A stretch of 64,000 bases of DNA, taken from NCBI GenBank assembly GCA_030684835.1, contig JAUXWZ010000179.1:1-64000 (forward strand). The letters run 5' to 3'. The translations under genes and the position numbers were made by a program. A model generated the notes under the pieces. The model was not told the DNA's origin and ran no database searches. It was given only the letters and a program-made list of their open reading frames with translations. Source of the DNA: Beijerinckiaceae bacterium (GTDB lineage Bacteria > Pseudomonadota > Alphaproteobacteria > Rhizobiales > Beijerinckiaceae). Positions 35,816-42,340 of the stretch are shown here, piece after piece (position 1 is the stretch's first letter; every line of letters starts with the position of its first letter).

Positions 35816-36256
35816 TTAGGAACTCTGCTCTCTTCCTATCCCCAGCCGAAAGCGGCTCGTAGGTAGTTCAACGATCTTCAATCGCCTGGCGGCTGGCGTG
35901 GATAGAATCGCCTCGATACTGCGAAGCAGACGCAACCTCTTGAACGGCTTTTCTACGAGAGTATCAGCCCCTTGTCGCTTCGCCTTCAGGATCACGCTGG
36001 CGTCGTTCGCAGAGCCCAGCGGGTACGTTGCAATCACCAATGTTGGCCCGCCTGCCGCGATAGGCGAACTCCATATCCCTAGATCAAATATCGCGAGGTC
36101 AAACCTGCCCCGGAGAAGGCGTTGAAGCGATAAGGTTTCGGTGGCGTAGTCCTCGACCTCCGGGATTCCCCATGATTTGAGCGATTCTGTTATGAGAAGC
36201 CTTGTTGAGCTGTCTTCTTCCATCACGAGAGCGCGCTGGATCATTAAAAGGGGCAT
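35816..36256 (-). CDS. stand-alone response-regulator receiver protein, divergent type
   Basis: A 146-residue CheY-like domain. GGAGGA before the ATG at 36256 supports the start. Acidic pocket MEED, phospho-acceptor aspartate in FDLAIFDLGIW, a T in ATYPLG and the lysine in EKPFK are in the expected order, so phosphorylation is possible. There is no output domain. A second receiver gene lies about 195 bp upstream on the same strand. No histidine kinase is near. Single-domain receivers often act in phosphorelays or bind partners. Confidence 0.72.
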   Translation of the reverse strand: MPLLMIQRALVMEEDSSTRLLITESLKSWGIPEVEDYATETLSLQRLLRGRFDLAIFDLGIWSSPIAAGGPTLVIATYPLGSANDASVILKAKRQGADTLVEKPFKRLRLLRSIEAILSTPAARRLKIVELPTSRFRLGIGREQSS

Positions 36257-36450
36257 TCGTGTTCCTCCGAAGCCCCCCTTCTAACTGGAAAGAACGGTCC
36301 GAGCGGCGCAGCCATTCACAGGCCCTATGCGCGTTGGTTACGAAGCCGTCTACTGGATCATTAAAGGTGAAGTCGTTAGCCTTTGACGGCGTGAGCTGAC
36401 ATGGCCTGCGGCAAGTCGACACCACTAAGCAGCGTAGAGCCGCCCTGGCC

Positions 36451-36843
36451 TCACCCTGTTACGCTGCCACTGCTGTTGTTGAGCAAGGTTGAAATTGCAG
36501 TCAGCACCTGAGAAGCAGCAAACGGCTTATGCAGGAGTACGCTTTTCGGCACTCCATTGGCAGACCACTCATCCGCATTGCCGGCCGTGATGTAAACGAC
36601 TGGGATGTCTGGCGCGAGCTCCCTCGCCCTATGCGCAACTTGCCATCCAGTAGGCCCGGGTCCGAGGTTTACGTCGGATATCAACGCGCGGTATTTCGAT
36701 GCGTCGGCTTCGAGGTGGGCAAGAGCTTGGTTTCCATCATATGCCGAGACAACTTCGAAGCCGCCTTCCCTGAGCTCAGTGCTGACAAATTCCATGATCA
36801 GTGCTTCGTCTTCCACAATCAGAAGAGGGATGGCCATTTTCAT
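36451..36843 (-). CDS. stand-alone response-regulator receiver protein
   Basis: A 130-residue CheY-like domain with all sites: LIVEDEALI (Glu-Asp), ALISDVNLG (phospho-Asp), YITAGN (Thr) and LLHKPF (Lys). It has no output domain. The GPTGWQVAHRARELAPDIPVVYITAG stretch is typical of rhizobial receiver proteins. Start at 36843 or 36837 is uncertain by two codons. It lies upstream of a second, more divergent receiver gene. Confidence 0.82.
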   Translation of the reverse strand: MKMAIPLLIVEDEALIMEFVSTELREGGFEVVSAYDGNQALAHLEADASKYRALISDVNLGPGPTGWQVAHRARELAPDIPVVYITAGNADEWSANGVPKSVLLHKPFAASQVLTAISTLLNNSSGSVTG

Positions 36844-37096
36844 GAGGCTCTCACAAGTCAAGGCGGGAGCGCGTAATAGCGATCCACAACGTCAGCAGCC
36901 CACGGGCTGGCGCGGCCACTGATATAGCGCAAACATTGAGTCGGCCCAAATGTGCCCGGCGGGCCCTACGCAGGGGCCTGGGTGGGCATCACGGCGGCCC
37001 TCCGCGCGCTCGTTGCCAAACCATTAACTACCGTCAGGGGATAACATCGCTGCAACCTCGTACACGAATGAGTCGTTAGGACAGGAAGGAACGCCG

Positions 37097-37375
37097 GTGC
37101 CCCCAACTAATGACGGCAGGAGTAGGCAGGGGTTCGCGAGCATGGATCCAGAAAGGCGGCGCGAAATGGCGCGCAAAGGCGGGTCCTCTGTACCCTCGGA
37201 AAAGCGCGCATTTTCAACCGATAGGTCCCTTGCTGCCCTCGCTGGCAAGAAAGGCGGCGCAGCAATTGCCAAGGACCAAAGGGCCTTCTCAAAAGACCGG
37301 ACCTTAGCGTCGGAGGCTGGCAGTAAAGGCGCAGCTACAACGCGAATACGGCGCGCGACTTTACCCACAGCATGA
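37097..37375 (+). CDS. KGG-repeat (Con-10-like) stress protein, copy 2
   Basis: A 92-residue basic protein from a GTG at 37097 with GGAAGGA upstream. It has three repeat units: GFASMDPERRREMARKGG, a second ending AALAGKKGG, and a third (RAFSKDRTLASEAGSKG) with a broken KGG. The first unit is nearly the same as in the gene at 33764, at DNA level too, so the two come from a duplication or from the same mobile source. Role as in copy 1. The C-terminal 12 residues are off-pattern. Confidence 0.78.
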   Translation: MPPTNDGRSRQGFASMDPERRREMARKGGSSVPSEKRAFSTDRSLAALAGKKGGAAIAKDQRAFSKDRTLASEAGSKGAATTRIRRATLPTA

Positions 37376-37411
37376 TATTTGGGTTGCGCAGGAGAGGGAT
37401 GTTCGAAGTGC

Positions 37412-37446
37412 AAAAAAGCCCGCCATCCCGTGAGGGACAGCGGGCT
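37412..37446 (-). terminator. intrinsic terminator of the prophage late operon
   Basis: On the minus strand, AGCCCGC and GCGGGCT (37440-37446 and 37417-37423) form a stem followed by TTTTTT. It lies 50 bp past the last gene of the lysis cassette and marks the end of the prophage's leftward transcription. Confidence 0.8.
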
Positions 37447-37496
37447 CAATGGTCGAGCATTGGAAGCGGACGAAACTACTGAGCCCCGCGCAGGTT

Positions 37497-37961
37497 CTAT
37501 TCCGCGCGCTCCGTGACCACGAACGGAATATCCGGCAGGCGTTGCGTCACCGGCCAGAGCCTGTGGATAGGGTTGCAAACGTGGATCAGGGTCTCGCGTA
37601 GCCGGGCCGGGCCGGGACGCGCGGCGAGCGGGACGGCGGTATCCTCGACGAAGGAATCGGACTCCCCGGCTGGCGTTCGGCCGGCGAAGTAAAGTGTGTC
37701 CTCAATCCTGAACAGCACCCGGTCGGCGTCGATGATCGCCCGCTCGACGGTGAGCTGGCAGGCGTCGGATCGGTAGGCGGTGTGTTCCACGCGCACGCCG
37801 CCGCCTGGCGGAACTTCCGGCGTCAACAGCCTGCTTTCAATGCGTAGTGGCGGGTCTCTTTGGGCGGTCCAGAATCCCGCGAGCCCCGCCCAAAACGCAA
37901 TCAGGCAAAGAGCGGAGAACCCGAGCCACCACCAGATTCGATCCCGTATTGTCATTTCCAT
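37497..37961 (-). CDS. membrane-anchored hypothetical phage protein
   Basis: A 154-residue protein with an N-terminal membrane helix (IWWWLGFSALCLIAFWAGLAGF) and a periplasmic beta-rich domain with CQLTVERAIIDADRVLFRIEDTLYF and a PxxxVTERAE end. Start at 37961 (AAGGG upstream) or 37955; both overlap the previous gene's stop. It is the last gene of the lysis cassette. Function not known; it may help in lysis or in keeping out other phages. Confidence 0.6.
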   Translation of the reverse strand: MEMTIRDRIWWWLGFSALCLIAFWAGLAGFWTAQRDPPLRIESRLLTPEVPPGGGVRVEHTAYRSDACQLTVERAIIDADRVLFRIEDTLYFAGRTPAGESDSFVEDTAVPLAARPGPARLRETLIHVCNPIHRLWPVTQRLPDIPFVVTERAE

Positions 37962-38182
37962 ATCCAGCCCTTGAGTTTCATGAAGGCGTCTCCCAGCATC
38001 GCCATCCCGACGAATGCCCCGACCACAGTGAGGATCGACCACTTCGCAAACCGCCCGACCGTCAGCAGCGACCGAACAAGCCGGATAGCCTCGGACAAAA
38101 GTCCAACGTCCTCGGGCCGCAATTCACGCAGGAACTTTTGCGTCTCGGGGGAGAGCTGCGAGAACTTATCGTTTGATTCCAC
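37952..38182 (-). CDS. holin-like small membrane protein
   Basis: A 76-residue protein. The charged N-terminal half (MESNDKFSQLSPETQKF and LRELRPEDVGLLSEAIRLVR) is followed by one clear membrane helix (WSILTVVGAFVGMAMLGDAF) and a short basic tail. It lies between the spanin pair and the last gene of the lysis cassette, which fits a one-span (class III-like) holin. The holin call rests on position and topology only. Confidence 0.5.
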   Translation of the reverse strand: MESNDKFSQLSPETQKFLRELRPEDVGLLSEAIRLVRSLLTVGRFAKWSILTVVGAFVGMAMLGDAFMKLKGWIWK

Positions 38183-38268
38183 GTGCGGGGCTCCCCTGGT
38201 AATGGCCTAACAATCCCGCAGTGCGTAGATATTCCGGCCAGCATCCCCGATGACACGGGGCCGTCTGG

Positions 38269-38541
38269 TTAGCGCGCATAATCTTCGCGCACGCTTTCGT
38301 ACCACTTGCCGAAGGCGCTCAACCTCCCGTTGGCGGCGAGGCGCCCTGCCCGCTCGCGTGCGGCGATGGCGACAAGCGGTTCGCCCTTCTTGGGTTCAGG
38401 GACGGACACAGGCTGCGCGAAGTCAGGCTTCGCCGGCAAAACACGAGCCGTCGGCGTTTCACCGGATGGCCCGCAGCCGGTTAACGTCGCCGTCAGTAGC
38501 ATTGCGGCAAACGTCCGGTTCCGGGCGGGTTGCGAGTTCAT
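38269..38541 (-). CDS. o-spanin-like lipoprotein (Rz1 type)
   Basis: A 90-residue lipoprotein from the ATG at 38541: a signal peptide (RTFAAMLLTATLTGC) with lipobox LTGC and then a proline-rich mature part, as in Rz1. It starts inside the i-spanin gene in another frame and extends 190 bp beyond it. Spanin pairs link inner and outer membrane and fuse them at the last step of lysis. Confidence 0.72.
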   Translation of the reverse strand: MNSQPARNRTFAAMLLTATLTGCGPSGETPTARVLPAKPDFAQPVSVPEPKKGEPLVAIAARERAGRLAANGRLSAFGKWYESVREDYAR

Positions 38542-38866
38542 GTGCAAGCTCCGAATTGAGGGCTTCAGCGGCGTCGAGGCGGTCGCCCATTTCACGCGCG
38601 CGCGCGGCAGCGTTCTGTGCGTTCTTGAGATCGGCTTTCGTCTGCGCCAGTTCAGCGCGAAGGCTCGCCTCCTGACACGCACCACGGGCCGTGGCATAGC
38701 CATTTGCATGGGCCAGAAAGCCGACGCCGATGAGCGCGAGAGCCAGCCCGGCGTAGTGCCCGAAGACCGGGAGCCGGAACCATGCGAAAGCCGCTCCCGC
38801 GAAAGCGGCGCTGCCGATCAGAACCGGGAGACCGACCCCCGAGATCCAGGTGATAGCGCCCATCAT
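38459..38866 (-). CDS. i-spanin-like inner-membrane protein (Rz type)
   Basis: A 135-residue protein starting at 38866, its ATG overlapping the amidase stop (ATGA). It has two membrane helices (residues about 5-28 and 33-52), then an alanine-rich coiled coil (ELAQTKADLKNAQNAAARAR and further to about 115). The Rz family has one span and a periplasmic coiled coil; the extra helix here is unusual. The o-spanin gene starts inside it in another frame, the classic Rz/Rz1 layout. Confidence 0.68.
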   Translation of the reverse strand: MMGAITWISGVGLPVLIGSAAFAGAAFAWFRLPVFGHYAGLALALIGVGFLAHANGYATARGACQEASLRAELAQTKADLKNAQNAAARAREMGDRLDAAEALNSELAHELATRPEPDVCRNATDGDVNRLRAIR

Positions 38867-39516
38867 TCGTGCGTCTCCCGCGCCCACTTGCGGATGCGCT
38901 CGCGCATGATCCACGCCGTTGCGAGCAGCCCGATGCCGAGCAGGATCAGCGCGACGATCTGCGCCCTTCCATCGAAGGACGCGACTGCGGTGATCGCTGT
39001 GCCGCCGCCGGCGAGCAATTGCACCGCGCTCGCCTGCATCGTCGTGCTTTCCGCAAGCGCCTTCTGCGCCGGCTTGTGAGCGAGCCAGCGGGAAACATTG
39101 AACCCGGGGCAGGCTTTGGCCGCGACTTCGTTGTGACCGCGAATCTTCGTGATAGGCGTGCGGTCTTTGATCTCATCGATTAGGTCGCGGAGGCTTTCTT
39201 CCTGCGCTGGCGTGTAGTTCTTCTCGAATGGATCGTTTTCGTTCGACCCGTGCCCGCCGATCAGGCAAATGCCGATTGAGCCGGTGTTATGATTTGCGAC
39301 GTGCGCGCCGACAACATTTTCCGGGCGCCCGCGTGCGGTCTGGCCGTCGCGGTCGATAAGCCAATGGTAGCCAATCGTGGCCCAGCCGTTCGCCTTATGC
39401 CAGCGCGTGATCTCCGCGACCTTATCCGCAAGCGAGCGTCCTGCGTACCAGTCGGCGCGCGTCGCGGCGCAGTGCACGAATATCGTGTCTACAGTAGTGT
39501 TGCCGTGCTTGATCAT
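38863..39516 (-). CDS. phage endolysin, T7-type N-acetylmuramoyl-L-alanine amidase with C-terminal membrane anchor
   Basis: A 217-residue amidase_2-fold enzyme that cuts the bond between N-acetylmuramic acid and L-alanine. The catalytic and zinc residues map on T7 lysozyme: His15, Tyr50, His128, Lys134 and Cys136 (TIFVHC, TIGYHWLIDRDG, RGHNEVAAKACPGF). After residue 150 there are two hydrophobic segments (QLLAGGGTAITAVAS and IVALILLGIGLLATAWI) and a basic tail, so it is probably tethered to the membrane, not freely secreted. Start of the lysis cassette. Confidence 0.88.
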   Translation of the reverse strand: MIKHGNTTVDTIFVHCAATRADWYAGRSLADKVAEITRWHKANGWATIGYHWLIDRDGQTARGRPENVVGAHVANHNTGSIGICLIGGHGSNENDPFEKNYTPAQEESLRDLIDEIKDRTPITKIRGHNEVAAKACPGFNVSRWLAHKPAQKALAESTTMQASAVQLLAGGGTAITAVASFDGRAQIVALILLGIGLLATAWIMRERIRKWARETHE

Positions 39517-39526
39517 TGCGAGCCCC

Positions 39527-39865
39527 TTATGGCGAGAGAAGCGCCGCCGCGAGGACCGCAGCGACGAGGAAAAGCGCCGCCCCAGCGATCAGGAGACCAC
39601 CGAGGGAGAGCGCCAGAATGTGCATTGGGCTACGGTCTGATGACTGTTCGCGCGATTTCGCCATGCCGTTCGCGACCGTATCGCGCAGGCCGCCGGGAAC
39701 CGAGACTTGCGCCTCGTGCCAGTATTGACCGGGGGTTAGGTCGATTGTGTCGGCTTCCAGTAGATCGACACACAGTGTGAGCCGCCCGTCCCCTTCGATG
39801 AGACGGATGGGATTGCCCGCGTCGCCTGTTTTCTTCACGATGAGGGGCGCCTCATCGGGCCCCAT
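39527..39865 (-). CDS. small phage protein with C-terminal membrane helix
   Basis: About 112 residues. The soluble part (KKTGDAGNPIRLIEGDGRLT and so on) is beta-rich; the C-terminus is one long hydrophobic segment (ILALSLGGLLIAGAALFLVA). Start is the ATG at 39865 or a TTG at 39880. It lies between the PhoD-like protein and the amidase, so it may belong to lysis or to exclusion. Not recognised. Confidence 0.55.
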   Translation of the reverse strand: MGPDEAPLIVKKTGDAGNPIRLIEGDGRLTLCVDLLEADTIDLTPGQYWHEAQVSVPGGLRDTVANGMAKSREQSSDRSPMHILALSLGGLLIAGAALFLVAAVLAAALLSP

Positions 39866-39892
39866 ACGGCGACGCGGCAAGGTTCTCGGATG

Positions 39893-41833
39893 TCACACCA
39901 GTCCCAACGAAATCGCGCCGATGACGTTCGTGCCGCCAGCAAAGTCGACGCTGACGGTTTGCCCTGTGAGCGCCGATACCGGCTGATGAGACATGCCGGA
40001 CGCGTTCATCGACGGTGACGTGAAACTATCGTAATTCCGTGTGCCGATGGTCCAGACCGGGTCGCGGTCCGTCGTAGAAATACGCTGAGCCAGAGCGAGG
40101 ACCAGCCCCTCCGCCGGGCAGTCGATGGGCACGTTCGCCGGGTTCGCGACCGACCCGCCGTCGGCGTCCTTGAGCTCAATCGCAGTCGGCGCGTACACCG
40201 CCCACGCAGCGACCGCCGTCGTTTCAACTGTGTTGCTGAATGTCGTGACGATATCGCCGGACGTGCCGGTGTTGATCTCGACCATCCAGAACTGTACGCG
40301 GCTCACGTCGCCGGAGTTTGTGACACCGTGCAACAGTGACGCGGCGACCCCGCCGACAGTGACGCCCGTAATGTTTCTGCTCACAGCAGGGTTCGACATA
40401 TGGACGCCGACCACGACGTACCTTTTCCCGCTGACAGGCGCGTCGCCCAGCGCAACCGCCGAGCGTGTGAACGTCGAGACCGACCCTGCACCCGCCACGC
40501 TGAGGTAGTTGAATGTGATGTCGCCCTCCACAGGCGGCGGGGGCGGCGTCAGGTCGAAATCAACGTCCATGAGTTCGGTTTTGGCGCCCGTCGTGCGGTC
40601 GAGCGACCATGCAGTGACGTTGACGCCCACATCATCGCCGTCTGGCGTGAAGGTAATCGTGCCGAACTGGCTGATGGCGTCGGAGCCCGGGCTCGTGGGC
40701 GGGAACGGGCCGGGATCGTAAGGCCCGCCCTTGACTGAATTAAAACTGCGGTCGAAAGGCGCGAGATGAACAACCGGCATCCCGCCAAGAACTGTGTCAG
40801 CAGCAGCATAGGCGACGGCGTGCATGTCGCCGCACACGAACATGGTGCGGGTTTTCATCAGGGCTTCGTCTATGTAGGCGATGATCTGCGCGCGTTCGTT
40901 AGGGTAGCCGCCCCAATGATCGACGCCTATTGCAGCCGTCGCCTGCCAGCCGACCGGCGACCATATGCAAAGCATTTCTTCCGCCAACGCCGCCGCGTCG
41001 ATGTCAGCATAGAGCGCGGCTTTCTGCGCGGAGCCCAGCATCGTCTTGTCAACGCCGTCCGTCGCGCCCTTGGGCGAGCGTGCGGAGCGAACGTCAAGAT
41101 AGCAATGGCGAACGCCTGCGATTACTTCGGATGAATAGATAGACCCCTCTGCGGGGAATGCGTTCGGGTAGCGCCTGCGACGGGCGGCGAGATTGGACGC
41201 CATGCCTGCGAATGTGCTGTCGCTGTCGTTGCCGCAAGCGTCGTGATCGTCAACCTGCTGCCTAATCGCCTTTGTGCGGCGCAGCGTCTTCTGCTTCGCG
41301 TTCGCCAGGTTCGCGTCTATGTTGGTCTGGTGCGCGCTCTCGCTGGTGGAATTGTCATCAAAGTAGCCCCAATCGCCCATGTGGACGACACGAGCGACCG
41401 CTTCACTCGCCACAACGTCCCAGACAATCCCGTTTGATGCGGTGTCGCTGCACGATGCGGCGAGGATCGAGTAAGCGCCGCTTGCGGGAGGCGTCTTGAA
41501 CGAGAATTGTTCGTCGGTGTAATCAACGCCGTTAATGCGCAAGCAGCCATAGTATTGCGTGTCGGGCGTCAATGCGGACAGGCTGCGTTTTGCGAGACTG
41601 AAGTCCGTGGTTGCGCCGCCGCTTGAGACGGTCGGGCTTGTTAGTTCTGCGGATGTAGAGACAATGATCTTAACGTCCGCCGCTTCCTGCGTCAGTTTCG
41701 CGGTCACGTAGACGGCGCCTGATCCCTGCGTGTCCAACATGAAGTTGCTGACGCCGCCATCCCAGACCGGCTCGGGCCACACCTTAGTGCGCAAGCGCCG
41801 TCCCGGCGCGCGATAACCGTAGCCGAGCATCAC
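39893..41833 (-). CDS. PhoD-like metallophosphatase fused to virion-type beta domains
   Basis: A 646-residue protein. Residues about 25-110 look like the fibronectin-like N-domain of PhoD; 120-400 carry the metallophosphatase pattern: HMGDWGYFDD (for PhoD HxGD), QQVDDHDACGND (for the WDDHE block), and CGDMHAVAYA with the GDMH motif. The last 200 residues form a beta-rich domain after a proline run, perhaps trimer- or virion-binding. It stands among late structural genes next to a GH16 spike gene, so it may be a virion enzyme acting on phosphodiester or teichoic-like surface polymers. The catalytic metal residues look intact. The substrate is unknown. Confidence 0.68.
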   Translation of the reverse strand: MMLGYGYRAPGRRLRTKVWPEPVWDGGVSNFMLDTQGSGAVYVTAKLTQEAADVKIIVSTSAELTSPTVSSGGATTDFSLAKRSLSALTPDTQYYGCLRINGVDYTDEQFSFKTPPASGAYSILAASCSDTASNGIVWDVVASEAVARVVHMGDWGYFDDNSTSESAHQTNIDANLANAKQKTLRRTKAIRQQVDDHDACGNDSDSTFAGMASNLAARRRRYPNAFPAEGSIYSSEVIAGVRHCYLDVRSARSPKGATDGVDKTMLGSAQKAALYADIDAAALAEEMLCIWSPVGWQATAAIGVDHWGGYPNERAQIIAYIDEALMKTRTMFVCGDMHAVAYAAADTVLGGMPVVHLAPFDRSFNSVKGGPYDPGPFPPTSPGSDAISQFGTITFTPDGDDVGVNVTAWSLDRTTGAKTELMDVDFDLTPPPPPVEGDITFNYLSVAGAGSVSTFTRSAVALGDAPVSGKRYVVVGVHMSNPAVSRNITGVTVGGVAASLLHGVTNSGDVSRVQFWMVEINTGTSGDIVTTFSNTVETTAVAAWAVYAPTAIELKDADGGSVANPANVPIDCPAEGLVLALAQRISTTDRDPVWTIGTRNYDSFTSPSMNASGMSHQPVSALTGQTVSVDFAGGTNVIGAISLGLV

Positions 41834-42180
41834 GATACCTCAATGGCGGAGATGAGCCAGCCGCTTCTCAAATAGACGGCAACCTCCTCGTCGGCTTGCA
41901 GCCGCTTGCCATCGTTCGGCGTGCCATTTGGCGTCGAAACCGCGGTCGGGTTTGCGCCCCACGCGACGACGACGGGATTGTCTAGCGCACGCAGAATCGC
42001 ATAGCCGTGCGACTTACCCCCGAACGCAGGGACGACAGGCCGGCTTTGCGCCTCGGTGGCCGACGTGGTCACGTTGATCGTCGCGGCGCTATACAAATCG
42101 AAAATGATGTTTGAAGCGACGCCGTTTTCTATCTGCCCCATTCCGAGCGAAACGAACTCAACCCTCAATCGTGCTGCCAT
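41830..42180 (-). CDS. small phage protein, likely fibre-associated
   Basis: A 116-residue beta-rich protein with no signal peptide. GGAGAGGAG upstream of the ATG at 42180 is a strong ribosome site. Its stop overlaps the start of the PhoD-like gene (ATGA). Position between two host-contact proteins suggests a connector, chaperone or decoration protein. No family recognised. Confidence 0.6.
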   Translation of the reverse strand: MAARLRVEFVSLGMGQIENGVASNIIFDLYSAATINVTTSATEAQSRPVVPAFGGKSHGYAILRALDNPVVVAWGANPTAVSTPNGTPNDGKRLQADEEVAVYLRSGWLISAIEVS

Positions 42181-42340
42181 AACAATCTCCTCTCCAGTTG
42201 GTAGGATTTATACTTGCGCGAAGGAGCGCGCAGATCCCGGCAGCTTCCGCATACGACCAGTTGTCGATGACGGCTTGGACCAAATCCGCGCGAGCGGCGC
42301 TAGAGCGCCGCGCACATTAGTTGATGATTGAATGGATTAT

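Noticed and set aside
42294-42311. GCGGCGCT/AGCGCCGC inverted repeat downstream of the GH16 gene as a terminator
   Set aside because: Stem is good, but no T-run follows on the minus strand and the loop is only two to six bases. Not listed as a feature.
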